A DNA stretch of 64,000 nucleotides from a virus, in IMG/VR virus record IMGVR_UViG_3300031576_000002, positions 124,001 to 188,000 of that record; one strand, 5' to 3'. The notes below the pieces were generated by a model. That model did no database searches and was not told the origin of the DNA. It was given only the letters and a program-made list of their open reading frames with translations. A program made the position numbers and the translations under genes. Below, one piece after another: positions 39,944 through 48,562 of the stretch (position 1 is the stretch's first letter; each line of letters opens with the position of its first letter).

Positions 39944-40121
39944 CAGTTCCCTCTGCGCGCAGCATCGCAGCCATCTGGTCATCTCCCTGTTGCTCGATCG
40001 CGTGCTGCGATCTATAAGCGCATGTCCGCAAACAACTCCACTCTGATATAGACGCGCAGAGCAGCAGGCCCAGCGTAGGGTCATCGCAGAAGAAAAGGGC
40101 GCGGAAGAGGAGATCGTACAT
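39927..40121 (-). CDS. small hypothetical protein
   Basis: 64 residues from ATG 40121. FFCDDPTLGLLLCASISEWS, several cysteines, Gln/Met-rich tail. Overlaps the next gene's start by 17 nt. Unrecognised. Confidence 0.5.
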   Translation of the reverse strand: MYDLLFRALFFCDDPTLGLLLCASISEWSCLRTCAYRSQHAIEQQGDDQMAAMLRAEGTDGREK

Positions 40122-40122
40122 G

Positions 40123-40326
40123 CTACCCTTGATGTTCAGAACACGGCTTGGACAAATCACCGTAGGACTTCACCTCTTTGTGGCAACGCTCACAGTAGGT
40201 TCTAAAAAGCGTTGGCATCTTCTCGACTTCTTCACGATCAAGCCCTTCCTGCAACGCGCCCATTAGCACCAACCGCTCCACGGTGCTGAGACGCGGAATG
40301 GATGCGAGGATTTCCTGTAGCGTCAT
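40123..40326 (-). CDS. small hypothetical protein with HxxC/CxxH
   Basis: 67 residues from ATG 40326. LSTVERLVLMGALQEGLD is a helix; TYCERCHKEVK and CSEHQG suggest a zinc site. No family. Confidence 0.55.
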   Translation of the reverse strand: MTLQEILASIPRLSTVERLVLMGALQEGLDREEVEKMPTLFRTYCERCHKEVKSYGDLSKPCSEHQG

Positions 40327-40345
40327 GGCTTGCTTCCCCCGAGAA

Positions 40346-41047
40346 CTACTCAAACTTCCGCTCTCGCTCCGTGCGTCGCAAAGTATCATACGCGGTTTCC
40401 CCTCGTCTCATCAGATAACTGCACCCCATGGTTCCGCCCTTCCATGAACCTGAGCCTTCTCCCACTTCGTCACAAAACTTCACATTGATACTACGCCTGA
40501 TCTTTCGCGGAAAGGGAATTTGTAGCTTCCTCGAAAGCAGGGGACGCCACTCCAGCTCATCCACCGTGACCTCTGCGCAACGTCTCTGGACTTCCCCGCT
40601 GCGCAGCGTGTAGCGATAGGGGAATTCTTCGCGGTAGAGATCATTGCGTTTGTAGTCGCTCCAGGTCTTGAATGGAACCCAAGTTCCATCCTTACGAAGA
40701 AGGTCGTAACGTATGGCTGCACCCATATCCCAGGGCATGTGAATCAGCCACGTTCGTGAGCCCCAGTTAAGATACAGATCGCCAAGAAAGAACCCGAACC
40801 CCCAAGAGTCCATCGTCTCTTTTGGTTTCCGCCAAGCTGAGCAAACACGGAAGAATACCGACAGCCCAAACAGATCGGTGTGAAGGCCAAAGGCTTCTTC
40901 AGACAGATAGAACTTGATACTGAAGGTTGCCTGCTTCCGGAGTGTCAGCTCGCCCCAACTCATACGGTGGGTACCGTCTGCCTCCCATCGCTTTCCGCCG
41001 AGGGCGTGAAACCACTTCGGGGCTTCGTACAGACTCGCGTCACTCAT
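40346..41047 (-). CDS. hypothetical protein
   Basis: 233 residues, aromatic-rich (WGFGFFLGDLYLNWGSRTWL). Charged loops; the C-terminal region has CDEVGEGSGSWKGG. Not recognised, but the layout looks like a conserved phage protein. The start overlaps the end of the winged-helix gene by ATGA. Confidence 0.6.
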   Translation of the reverse strand: MSDASLYEAPKWFHALGGKRWEADGTHRMSWGELTLRKQATFSIKFYLSEEAFGLHTDLFGLSVFFRVCSAWRKPKETMDSWGFGFFLGDLYLNWGSRTWLIHMPWDMGAAIRYDLLRKDGTWVPFKTWSDYKRNDLYREEFPYRYTLRSGEVQRRCAEVTVDELEWRPLLSRKLQIPFPRKIRRSINVKFCDEVGEGSGSWKGGTMGCSYLMRRGETAYDTLRRTERERKFE

Positions 41048-41376
41048 AGCCCGTCCCCCCGTACCCAGTCCTGTCCTTCGCTGTTACCTACTTCGCGCGC
41101 CTCTTCCAGCCAGCAGAGGGTGCGATACCTACGCACTCCGCCAATCGGCCATGTCTTGATCTCGGACTCCACTTCATCATGTAACCGCCACCACGGCGTT
41201 CTCGGGTCCACCGCAGTCCACTTCTTCTCCCAGTATTCCACACGACCCTCACGCTTGAGTGCGCGTAGCGTACTGCTGATGCGGCGGTCGGGTACATGAA
41301 CAACGCGCCGCAAGTCCGCCAGAGTGCTAGCACCCCCCTTGAGGGCTGCGAGCACCAAGTCTTGGAGTACGATCAC
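41044..41376 (-). CDS. winged-helix-like DNA-binding protein
   Basis: About 110 residues from GTG 41376, which overlaps the previous stop (GTGA). VLQDLVLAALKGGASTLADL and RRISSTLRALKREGRVEYW form a helix-turn-helix plus wing. Likely a regulator of unknown target. Confidence 0.6.
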   Translation of the reverse strand: MIVLQDLVLAALKGGASTLADLRRVVHVPDRRISSTLRALKREGRVEYWEKKWTAVDPRTPWWRLHDEVESEIKTWPIGGVRRYRTLCWLEEAREVGNSEGQDWVRGDGL

Positions 41377-41633
41377 TTGCACGACACCGCCACGCCCTCG
41401 CGGCTCTTGCTTACCACCACTAGACAGACGGTCCCCTTCCAAGTTTCACACTCGTACACACGCGCATCCCGCAAGTCCTTGACATCCGAACAGATGGGAG
41501 AGTCCGAGTGGGGATCCTCTTCCACGGCAATCGCCTGCGGTTCAGTCAAATTCAGCCACACAGCCCAGATCACCACCGCTAAGAGAACGAGTGCAAGAAT
41601 GCCCGGAACGCGCTCTGGAAGCTTTTCCATCAT
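41373..41633 (-). CDS. small membrane-anchored Cys protein A
   Basis: 86 residues from ATG 41633; ILALVLLAVVIWAVWLNL is a signal anchor. The outside part has ARVYECETWKGTVCLVVVS and VAVSCK, a pattern shared with 54432-54752. Probably periplasmic or outside the membrane. Confidence 0.6.
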   Translation of the reverse strand: MMEKLPERVPGILALVLLAVVIWAVWLNLTEPQAIAVEEDPHSDSPICSDVKDLRDARVYECETWKGTVCLVVVSKSREGVAVSCK

Positions 41634-41803
41634 CTCCTCCACCACCGGATGAACCGGCGGATCAACCCCGAGAGCCCCACGTTGCGCCCGCACCCAAGAC
41701 AATAGGCCGCAGCCCATTCGCCCTGCGGGTCATCCTCGTAACTGGTGAACCCGAACCACCAGGACCCGACGATAGGGTCGCCGTACTTGCAGTTGTGTCT
41801 CAT
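41630..41803 (-). CDS. small zinc-type protein
   Basis: 57 residues. CKYGDPIVGSWWFGFTSYED, CLGCGRNVG and an Arg-rich tail IRRFIRWWRR. The promoter-like TATAATGTGG at about 41870 is inside the upstream gene. Unrecognised. Confidence 0.5.
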   Translation of the reverse strand: MRHNCKYGDPIVGSWWFGFTSYEDDPQGEWAAAYCLGCGRNVGLSGLIRRFIRWWRR

Positions 41804-42270
41804 GCCCACCTCCACGGCTGCAAGCCAAGCAATCTTAAAAGCATCCGTTCCAAGTATCCGTTTTCCACATTATACCCCACCAACCTGGCCCACTCCTCCC
41901 CGCCTCGCTTCGACATCCGCTTTTCTTCCGCAAACCATCCGGCGCATAATTCACGCCTATCCGCAAATTCCGCCAGAACCCCACGCGCCTCCGCGACAGC
42001 AAGATAGGTACGCTTGCTGGCGCATATTTGACCGTCTCCTACAAGAAGGGCACCGCGAAGCTCAACCCTAGCGACAACAGTGCCGTACCCGTACCGGAGT
42101 GCATCAATCGCCCGGTTACTACCAGTGAGCGCACGGGGGCCATAACTGGTTGGCGCCGCAACCGTGTGCGTATCACCGCTAACAATCTTCTGGCCGTCGT
42201 AGTTACCATCACTAAAATGCCAACCGCCCGTGTACCCTGCTTCAACCCGTTGAAAATTTTGGCTTTTCAT
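41800..42270 (-). CDS. conserved phage protein (DUF7666-like)
   Basis: 156 residues. Pattern YTGGWHFSDG, then RAIDALRYGYGTVVARVELR, CASKRTYLAVAEA resembles small phage proteins of the GxHFS...DALxY type. Possibly virion-associated. ATGA-coupled upstream. Confidence 0.55.
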   Translation of the reverse strand: MKSQNFQRVEAGYTGGWHFSDGNYDGQKIVSGDTHTVAAPTSYGPRALTGSNRAIDALRYGYGTVVARVELRGALLVGDGQICASKRTYLAVAEARGVLAEFADRRELCAGWFAEEKRMSKRGGEEWARLVGYNVENGYLERMLLRLLGLQPWRWA

Positions 42271-42593
42271 GACGACTTGAGCCTCTCGTACAGTCTGTTG
42301 TCCAGTAGTTCGGCCGGCGCCGGATTACCCCACCCCAGGTCAAGCGATACAACGGGCACCTCTTCCGCCCCTGTCGCGAATATCCAGATATGGAAGAACG
42401 CGGTCCAGTGATGCTTTGGTACATTTGCACTCTTCCGAAACGGCTGCCGCACAATTGCCCTGCCCGTGTACTCTGCGCTCACAACTTGGACCCGTAGGCC
42501 ATACTCACGGCAGTCCGCGGCCTGCTGTTCCAACTTCTGGATGAAGTCGGCAGCATCGCTAGCCGCTAGAAGGCGGGGCCAGAACTGAGTCAT
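42267..42593 (-). CDS. hypothetical protein
   Basis: 108 residues. DFIQKLEQQAADCREYGLRV, HIWIFATGAEEVPVV. ATGA with both neighbours. No family. Confidence 0.55.
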   Translation of the reverse strand: MTQFWPRLLAASDAADFIQKLEQQAADCREYGLRVQVVSAEYTGRAIVRQPFRKSANVPKHHWTAFFHIWIFATGAEEVPVVSLDLGWGNPAPAELLDNRLYERLKSS

Positions 42594-42844
42594 GGGGTGT
42601 AGTCCCCGCTGGGATTCTTGGCGAATCGGGGTTTGAGTTCGCGCATGCGATCTTCAAACCACCGGGCGTTATCTTCTTGCGATTCTTTGCAAGCTTCAAT
42701 CGCTTGCTCCTGGGCTTGCCGGAAGCCTTCGGCAAGGGCTCGCTCATGGGCAAGGGTCGCCCGCTCAGTGACGTAGCGGCAGTATTCACATCTTTCGACA
42801 TAGTGACATTCGCCGGAGCGGGCGTGGGAAAAGCACGGGATCAT
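42590..42844 (-). CDS. CCCH-like zinc protein
   Basis: 84 residues. CFSHARSGECHYVERCEYC is a CCCH-type arrangement; the rest is a long charged helix (EGFRQAQEQAIEACKESQED). Possibly RNA- or DNA-binding. Confidence 0.6.
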   Translation of the reverse strand: MIPCFSHARSGECHYVERCEYCRYVTERATLAHERALAEGFRQAQEQAIEACKESQEDNARWFEDRMRELKPRFAKNPSGDYTP

Positions 42845-42845
42845 C

Positions 42846-43139
42846 TTACACCTCCGGTACTACCTTCCAGGCACGAAATTCCGTCTTGCCCTCTAGCGGG
42901 TGCGAAAACTTCTGGCCCGGCCTTGGGGGTGGAACCTCTAGCGGCGGCATTTCTTCTACCTCGTAGCCGCGCCCCATCAGGTACCGGATCACGCTGGCGG
43001 CGTAGTCTGTCGGCACCGAACGCAGCACCTTCTCCCCGGGGTCGGAATAGCTGACGGCAAACTCGGCCGCCATCGCCAGCGCCACGACGTCTGGGTCGAT
43101 GTATGGTTGCCGTGTGCCCCAATAGGTAGATTTCGGCAT
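42846..43139 (-). CDS. hypothetical protein
   Basis: 97 residues. DPDVVALAMAAEFAVSYS, YAASVIRYLMGRGYEVEE, a proline-rich linker, then a C-terminal strand. Ends 3 nt before the DHH gene's stop region begins. Unknown. Confidence 0.55.
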   Translation of the reverse strand: MPKSTYWGTRQPYIDPDVVALAMAAEFAVSYSDPGEKVLRSVPTDYAASVIRYLMGRGYEVEEMPPLEVPPPRPGQKFSHPLEGKTEFRAWKVVPEV

Positions 43140-43141
43140 CG

Positions 43142-44539
43142 CTACACCTCCATCAGCGCGCGCAGCTCGGGATCCTGCGTGTCGGCGCGGAACGTGAAGC
43201 CTGTAGAATGGGGATGTCCACCCCCGCCATAGCGCTTGGCCAAGAGGCTGATGTCGAGGCGCTCCGGCTTGGAGCGAAGCGAGGCTTCGTACTGCGGTAT
43301 TACCTCCCTGCCAACGAACTGGTACGCTTCTGCGTATTCAGTACAACCACAATTCTCTACCATGCACTTGACCTTGGCATCCAAAAACAATTGATGCCCT
43401 CCGTTCCTATGGCCACAGATACAGAACTTCAAAGCTTCTAAATCGTCAGTTTCCTCCAAATACCGCTCAAACGCAGTCTTCGGTTGTCCTTCTGCCGCCA
43501 CGTCCTCCACCCGCCGAATGCACGCGGCGAAGTCGATGTCGTGCTTCAGGTAGAGGTGCTCGCATACCTCGTCCCGGAGGACGGACGTGCGGACCGCGAG
43601 ACCACTCAATCTGGCGAACACTTCCCTTGGTTTGAATGGGTCACCGGGACACCCACATATACAGCCCGCTACTGTACACTTAAGAGTCTGCAAGCTTTTC
43701 GTTCCCCGGTACTTGTCCTGCATCTCGTGCTCACTAATTTTATGGTGGCAGAGACAGACACCAGTTCCGCTCCCCCGCAGGGTTACGGGCCTCGCCCCCT
43801 GGGCGATCTGCTCGACGAGTTTCTGCTGAGCCCGCAGGATGGCGGTGCCCTGTTCCGCCAGTCGGGCCATCAGGTAGCTATCTCCATCCGGAGTCGGATC
43901 GTTCGTTTGCGTGAGGTTTTCCCACCACGACTGGAACGTCATGGGAAAGCTGCGGATCGCCGCGTTGACCTCGCGCGAATTGGGAAGTTTCCATCGCCAC
44001 AAGTCTCGATCTTGGACGACCCGGACGAGCAAAGGGGAAGGATGGCCATACTCCTCTGGCATGTACCCCGTCTCGTAAACTACACGCTTCATCCACTCGA
44101 CGAAGGATTCGGCAGCCGAGCCTATCGAAGATGGTTCGTCGCCGAACGACAGCAGAACTCCCGATTTGATGTCCCGAATCCACGTAGCGTACTGCCACGC
44201 CAGCCACGCGCCCGAATGATCCATGTCGAAAAAGCAGAAGTCCAAGTCTTTCAACTCATCGGCCGCGCTTTTGTGGTGGTCCAGCACGACCAGGCTCCTG
44301 GCCCGCTGCTTCATATCCAGCAGGGTGACGCGCGGGTAGCTAAGGTCCACGATGATGACGTCGCGGCCCTGCACGTCGGGAGGAGGCAGGTGGTAGCCGC
44401 CGGGGACGAATTCGGCGTCCTTGAGGCCACCCCACATTTCCAAAACGAACCTGGCGCAGTAGCCATCCTGACAACCAATGTCCTCCCCTTTTTCGTTCTT
44501 GGTGCCGTGGTAGAGGACGAGTGTGTTCTTGTCATTCAT
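43142..44539 (-). CDS. DHH/DHHA1 phosphoesterase with cysteine-rich inserts
   Basis: 465 residues. DHH motif in SLVVLDHHKSAADEL (about residue 87), DMDHSGAWLAWQYA, QDRDLWRWKLPN, and DHHA1 motif KRYGGGGHPHSTGF near the end: the layout of nanoRNase/oligoribonuclease-type DHH enzymes. Two inserts VCLCHHKISEHEM...CTVAGCICGC and KFCICGHRNGGHQ...CMVENCGC resemble each other and should bind zinc. Acts on short RNA or signalling dinucleotides by analogy. Confidence 0.8.
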   Translation of the reverse strand: MNDKNTLVLYHGTKNEKGEDIGCQDGYCARFVLEMWGGLKDAEFVPGGYHLPPPDVQGRDVIIVDLSYPRVTLLDMKQRARSLVVLDHHKSAADELKDLDFCFFDMDHSGAWLAWQYATWIRDIKSGVLLSFGDEPSSIGSAAESFVEWMKRVVYETGYMPEEYGHPSPLLVRVVQDRDLWRWKLPNSREVNAAIRSFPMTFQSWWENLTQTNDPTPDGDSYLMARLAEQGTAILRAQQKLVEQIAQGARPVTLRGSGTGVCLCHHKISEHEMQDKYRGTKSLQTLKCTVAGCICGCPGDPFKPREVFARLSGLAVRTSVLRDEVCEHLYLKHDIDFAACIRRVEDVAAEGQPKTAFERYLEETDDLEALKFCICGHRNGGHQLFLDAKVKCMVENCGCTEYAEAYQFVGREVIPQYEASLRSKPERLDISLLAKRYGGGGHPHSTGFTFRADTQDPELRALMEV

Positions 44540-44904
44540 TTTGGTTGGTCTTTCCAGCCCGCACTGAAGTCGTCCAATACAAAAAGGACTTCAGACTTGC
44601 ACATGATCGGCTCTGTGGCGGCCCGCATCTTAGTCATGAAGGCGGCGTCCTCCGCCTCCATTTCCTTCCCTACTTCATCAGCCCGCACCATGCCGTCGAT
44701 CGCCATGAACATCAGGGAATCGTCTACCTCGATGGTGTTGCCCCCAAGGTCGATGAACGAATGCAAGGTTCCTTGTTTGTCCACCCCTCGGAACACCATG
44801 AGGTTGATTGATGGAACCGAGAAGCCGACGCCTTGGTAGCACTTGTCCTCACACTCGATCTCGGGGGAGAGGTAGACCATCAGCGGGCCTTCATTTTCGT
44901 TCAT
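44536..44904 (-). CDS. hypothetical protein (MNENEGPL family A)
   Basis: 122 residues from ATG 44904. N-terminus MNENEGPLMVYLSPEIECED resembles the start of 46487-46768. C-terminal FVLDDFSAGWKDQ. Overlaps the DHH gene start. Unrecognised. Confidence 0.55.
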   Translation of the reverse strand: MNENEGPLMVYLSPEIECEDKCYQGVGFSVPSINLMVFRGVDKQGTLHSFIDLGGNTIEVDDSLMFMAIDGMVRADEVGKEMEAEDAAFMTKMRAATEPIMCKSEVLFVLDDFSAGWKDQPK

Positions 44905-44972
44905 GTTTCTTTCCGCGGGATTAACCTGGCGCACAACGTCTCTAGAATGCGATGGTCCTCCAGGTACTCGAT

Positions 44973-45050
44973 CTAAGCCACCATGGATTTGGCCCGATAC
45001 CAAGCATAGTGCTCCGCCAAAATTTCGAGCCAAAGCTCGAAGTAGCTCAT
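44973..45050 (-). CDS. 25-residue miniprotein
   Basis: SYFELWLEILAEHYAWYRAK, an amphipathic aromatic helix. ATGA overlap with the previous gene. May be a real small protein or a leader peptide. Confidence 0.35.
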   Translation of the reverse strand: MSYFELWLEILAEHYAWYRAKSMVA

Positions 45051-45277
45051 CCTGATTTCCTCTGGGCATCCCACATGTCCACCCCCACGACGATACCGTG
45101 CAGGTAGATCATGAGGCTTGCGGCTAGCGCAATAACCGCCTTGGGTAACTCCGGCACGACCTCGGGTTCCCGAAGCATCAGCGCTAGGTACATCGTCCAG
45201 CACGAAACGAACAACACCACCGTGACGCCGCGTAGCCAGCGGCCCAGCAACTTTGTCTCTTTCGGTGTCATGCTCAT
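45047..45277 (-). CDS. small two-helix membrane protein
   Basis: 76 residues. Two hydrophobic stretches: GVTVVLFVSCWTMYLALML and AVIALAASLMIYLHGIVVGV. Resembles a holin-like topology, but no holin family is recognised. ATGA coupling. Confidence 0.55.
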   Translation of the reverse strand: MSMTPKETKLLGRWLRGVTVVLFVSCWTMYLALMLREPEVVPELPKAVIALAASLMIYLHGIVVGVDMWDAQRKSG

Positions 45278-45519
45278 CTCAGGACCAAGCCGTTCGACCA
45301 AATGGTCACAGATTTCATTATCGTGTCGAAGACCGCCCGCTCCTGTCGGACCGCACGATGAAACTCCTCCACATCATCCCGACACAAATCCACGGGGCGA
45401 CGCCCATCCATGATCGCGTCCCAGACCTTGATACGTCGGGCCTCCAACACCCACATGAGACGATCTCTCAAGACGGCCCCGAACACCAAGGCCTCGGATT
45501 TACTCACGGTCGGTACCAT
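45274..45519 (-). CDS. hypothetical protein
   Basis: 81 residues from ATG 45519. SKSEALVFGAVLRDRLMWVL and WDAIMDGRRPVDLCRDDVEE. -10 TATTAT at 45562-45567 lies about 43 nt upstream. Unrecognised. Confidence 0.5.
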   Translation of the reverse strand: MVPTVSKSEALVFGAVLRDRLMWVLEARRIKVWDAIMDGRRPVDLCRDDVEEFHRAVRQERAVFDTIMKSVTIWSNGLVLR

Positions 45520-45591
45520 TTGATTCCCCCCAATCCCTTCCGTCGTACTGCCCCACCAGAGATAATACACCAACCAGTAGTGCAACCAGAC

Positions 45592-45918
45592 CTACACTAC
45601 CGTCTCGAACAACCGCTTAGTGTCTTCGGTCTCGTCGATCCAAGTGGCGCCACACCAGTAGCAGTGGCGGTGCAGATGCTCGCGCCCAGGGCAGTCCGAG
45701 CAGCACCTTTCCCACGGGCGGAAGAGGAAGCGCTCGATCAAGCGGCTGAGCCACCAGGGTTGTCCAGGCGCCCAGCAGGTCGCGAGTTCCGATTCGACCC
45801 CGCACTTGCGACACTGGCCCTGGGTGCCGGGCAGCCCCCGATAGCCCCAGGGGTAGCCCACGGGGGCCAGCGGGGGGATGCGCTCGACAAACGATGGGCG
45901 TGGCCCCTGGATCGTCAC
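45592..45918 (-). CDS. zinc-ribbon hypothetical protein
   Basis: 108 residues. CRKCGVESE, CCSDCPGREHLHRHCYWCG: two zinc-type pairs. ATGA with the previous gene. Unrecognised. Confidence 0.6.
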   Translation of the reverse strand: MTIQGPRPSFVERIPPLAPVGYPWGYRGLPGTQGQCRKCGVESELATCWAPGQPWWLSRLIERFLFRPWERCCSDCPGREHLHRHCYWCGATWIDETEDTKRLFETVV

Positions 45919-46139
45919 GGTAGAATCCTTCCCCAGTACCGTCCGTGCGACCGCTGGACCGCCGCCAAGGACTCGCCCCGCAGCACCACGACCTCGACAT
46001 GGGACTTGTCCCTAGCCTCCTCGCGATCAATCCGGAAGCGCTCTGCCAGAGCTTCACGGCCCCGCGTACCGAAGTCTTCCAGCCGCAGGAGCTTGCCCGC
46101 GGGCCGGTCGTACACGATGAGGAAGTTGAGCATCTCCAT
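45915..46139 (-). CDS. small hypothetical protein
   Basis: 72-74 residues. FGTRGREALAERFRIDREEA. The -10 TATTAT ends 2 nt before ATG 46139 and 8 nt before ATG 46133, so translation probably begins at 46133 on a leaderless transcript. No family. Confidence 0.55.
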   Translation of the reverse strand: MEMLNFLIVYDRPAGKLLRLEDFGTRGREALAERFRIDREEARDKSHVEVVVLRGESLAAVQRSHGRYWGRILP

Positions 46140-46141
46140 AG

Positions 46142-46170
46142 ATAATACACCAGCGCACGCCGGAATATGC
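46142..46170 (-). promoter_or_regulatory. TATTAT-type promoter
   Basis: Minus strand GCGTGCGCTGGTGTATTATC; -10 TATTAT at 46142-46147, just before the ATG at 46133/46139. The box at 55856 is similar. Confidence 0.5.
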
Positions 46171-46183
46171 GCCGTGCTTCGCG

Positions 46184-46483
46184 CTACGCCTGGTATTTGC
46201 GCCACAATCGGCTACTCACAGTCTTGGAGGGTTTCCAAGCTGAGCACGCGCGAAACAGTTCTGCTTCCGTCGCGTTCCGGACGTTATCCCCGTTGCCCGT
46301 GCCCTTTAGCTGGTTGCACCAGCCATGCACCGCCTGTGTGTTCTCTAGCGTGTCCTTGCCGCCTTGCGATCTTGGAATGATGTGATCTACGGTAGCGTTG
46401 CGCCGATGCAGCTTTCTACCGCACAGGGCGCACACGTTCCCTTGATCTTTCATATTCTTGTCTAGCAAGTGTCGGTAGCTCAA
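46184..46483 (-). CDS. HNH endonuclease (HNH4)
   Basis: 99 residues. CALCGRKLHRRNATVDHIIP is the zinc pair plus the HNH first histidine; RSQGGKDTLENTQAVHGWCN completes the fold. A small free-standing HNH protein of the classical type. Located between two unrelated small genes, overlapping none strongly. Confidence 0.85.
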   Translation of the reverse strand: MSYRHLLDKNMKDQGNVCALCGRKLHRRNATVDHIIPRSQGGKDTLENTQAVHGWCNQLKGTGNGDNVRNATEAELFRACSAWKPSKTVSSRLWRKYQA

Positions 46484-46486
46484 GCC

Positions 46487-46768
46487 TCAGTTCTCTCGTG
46501 GTGGCAGATCCCGCTGGTACGTGACCAACTCGCCAGCACCATTACGGAAAATGATCTCGATACAATCGTCCACTACTTTGAACAGTGCAGCTATGTGGCC
46601 ATCCGTACCGAGCAGCACAGCCGCCTGGTACTCCCTGGAATCAAGTGCGGCGTAGATGCGGGCCAGGGCGGCGTCGAGCGGAAGCGACTCGCTCTCTTGC
46701 ACCGTCAGGCAGACGCGCTTCCCGTCGCGGAAGAACGGGACCGTCAGGGGACCTTCGTCTTCATTCAC
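46487..46768 (-). CDS. hypothetical protein (MNENEGPL family B)
   Basis: 93 residues from GTG 46768: NEDEGPLTVPFFRDGKRVC, matching the N-terminus of 44536-44904. SLPLDAALARIYAALDS. Unrecognised otherwise. Confidence 0.55.
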   Translation of the reverse strand: MNEDEGPLTVPFFRDGKRVCLTVQESESLPLDAALARIYAALDSREYQAAVLLGTDGHIAALFKVVDDCIEIIFRNGAGELVTYQRDLPPREN

Positions 46769-46772
46769 GGCA

Positions 46773-47837
46773 CTAGGCCACCTTGTAAATGAGATGCCCG
46801 AACTCAGGGCGAAGAAACTTTCCTTCTTGCCGACTGCTGAACAGTCCCTGCCGCATCTCGAATTTCTCACCTGTTTCAAGCTGCTTGTACTTGACGGAAG
46901 CAGCGTGAGCTGGGAATCTGCTCGGGTCACTGGACTCCCTCACGGTAGAGAACAGTTGCACGATCCAGCCGTCCACCTCCGTCTCCGTATGACCCGACCC
47001 ACGCCCGCAGTCCAACTTGTACATCTGACCCCAGAAGGTCGGATCCTGCCACGAATCGGCAATGCGGTGGATCAAAGATGCAACCCGCTTGATCCAATAG
47101 AGTTGCGTCTTTGTCTGATCGTAAGTATCAAGAATGTTGATGTCCCTGCCAGACCAGCTACCGCTGTGCTTGCTGTACGGGACGGCCGCCACTTCGTACT
47201 GGTTCTCCATTCGCGGAAAAAAGATTGACTGCAACTTGTCCCACGAACTACGCAACAGCTCCCAGTCATCCCGCGACCCTTGGACGTCAATTGCGGGAAA
47301 ACCGCACAAAGTCGTGGAGTAGTAGTAGTAAGGACTCACCATGTCGGCGAGAGCGGCGTACCGTGCGAATCGTTCGCGCTCACCTGAAGTCGTGAACTCG
47401 GGGAAAAAAGTGCTGGTGTCGGTAGGAACGTACTTCTTCAGTTCCTCAATCAAACTGTCCATCGGCATCGTGTCCATGGAGCCCGATACGACTACTACCA
47501 AGGCTTTGTCCTCCCGTGTCGTAAACAAATCCCGAAAGGCAGCAGGATCTTTCGATACCATCTCCGTCAGCTCGCACAGGATCGTGTACCAGATGATGTC
47601 CGGCGTCACAACGATTCCTTGGTGCGTTGCCCAAGCGTATGTGAGGTAGTCCACCCAGTTGCGGTGAAAGACTTCGCCCGTCAGGTTGTGCTTGATTAGG
47701 TTTGGCTTCTTGCCTTTTGGCTTTTCGCGATGTCGCTGACTGAACAGATCCAGCGTTTCCGATGCCCGTCCCAGCGCTCGCTTTGAACCGTGTTTCCGAG
47801 GCACAACTTCCAGGTTTTCATCCAAGTTCAGAATCAT
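46773..47837 (-). CDS. DUF4419 domain protein
   Basis: 354 residues. GIVVTPDIIWYTILCELTE, VVVVSGSMDTMPMDSLIEEL, GFPAIDVQGSRDDWELLRSS and FWGQMYKLDCGRGSGHTE are the core motifs of DUF4419, a domain seen in fungal and bacterial proteins and some phages. Function unknown. Starts behind GGAG. Confidence 0.75.
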   Translation of the reverse strand: MILNLDENLEVVPRKHGSKRALGRASETLDLFSQRHREKPKGKKPNLIKHNLTGEVFHRNWVDYLTYAWATHQGIVVTPDIIWYTILCELTEMVSKDPAAFRDLFTTREDKALVVVVSGSMDTMPMDSLIEELKKYVPTDTSTFFPEFTTSGERERFARYAALADMVSPYYYYSTTLCGFPAIDVQGSRDDWELLRSSWDKLQSIFFPRMENQYEVAAVPYSKHSGSWSGRDINILDTYDQTKTQLYWIKRVASLIHRIADSWQDPTFWGQMYKLDCGRGSGHTETEVDGWIVQLFSTVRESSDPSRFPAHAASVKYKQLETGEKFEMRQGLFSSRQEGKFLRPEFGHLIYKVA

Positions 47838-47859
47838 TTCAATCTCCTATCGTTGACTG

Positions 47860-48129
47860 TCACCATCCCAAGTCCTTCTTGACGTCTTCTGGGTCGCATC
47901 CCCAGCGCTTGCGGAACCCGATCCTGAGTCGATCCGCCAGTGAGAAGAGGAACAAAGAGATACCGAAATGAACCCCCATCAAGACGCCAGCAGTACGATC
48001 CCGCAGACCGAGCCACACGACAAACGCAAGCACCGCCCCAAAGGCCCCCACGTTGAGCCCCAGGCACGCGAGGCCCGTCCGCCGCACGTCGCGCTGGAGG
48101 GATCGGGTCTTGATGCCGTCAGGCTTCAT
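47860..48129 (-). CDS. two-helix membrane protein
   Basis: 89 residues from ATG 48129. LACLGLNVGAFGAVLAFVVW and GVLMGVHFGISLFLFSLA form two segments. Overlaps the upstream gene's end by 11 nt. Unrecognised. Confidence 0.6.
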   Translation of the reverse strand: MKPDGIKTRSLQRDVRRTGLACLGLNVGAFGAVLAFVVWLGLRDRTAGVLMGVHFGISLFLFSLADRLRIGFRKRWGCDPEDVKKDLGW

Positions 48130-48550
48130 CGTCCCACTTGCCCTCCGGCCATCCCGTAGCGTCGCCCCACTCTTCCCGCTTCCATCCGTTTTCGCCATCA
48201 ACTGGGTCCAGCAGCGCCCGGTGGGTTGCGCAGGCGTCGGGTGGATCGCAGGCGTCCGCCTTCGACTTCGCGGCAATATCCGCGAGGATAGCGCGTTTCT
48301 CGTCTTCGAGTTTGGACTCGTCGATCCCGAAGAATTCGGCCAGCAATGACTTGATGCTGAAGGGCACCGGAATCAGTTCGTCCTGCCGCAGCCCGCAGCG
48401 CCGCTCTCCATCTTGGTCACAACGGTCGTCATGCCGATGGTACTTCGCCAGCGTGAGGCCCTTGCGGAAACTCGACACGAGCCAGTCGAGTAACTCCCCA
48501 CATGCCTGGGACTTGTCCGCCACCAGGCGCAGCTTATCGTGTTCAGTCAT
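48119..48550 (-). CDS. hypothetical protein
   Basis: 143 residues. CGELLDWLVSSFRKGLTLA, CDQDGERRCGLRQDELIPVP, DACDPPDACATHRALLD. Several cysteine pairs suggest metal binding. Family unknown, but it looks conserved. Confidence 0.6.
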   Translation of the reverse strand: MTEHDKLRLVADKSQACGELLDWLVSSFRKGLTLAKYHRHDDRCDQDGERRCGLRQDELIPVPFSIKSLLAEFFGIDESKLEDEKRAILADIAAKSKADACDPPDACATHRALLDPVDGENGWKREEWGDATGWPEGKWDDEA

Positions 48551-48562
48551 TCTACCTCTCGC

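Noticed and set aside
43484-44839. Long plus-strand open frame of about 451 codons
   Set aside because: Antisense to the DHH phosphoesterase, whose motifs are clear; the plus frame is rich in unusual residues and has no family or RBS.
45253-46380. Plus-strand open frame of about 375 codons
   Set aside because: Shadow of several small overlapping minus-strand genes with stop-start couplings; no start signals.
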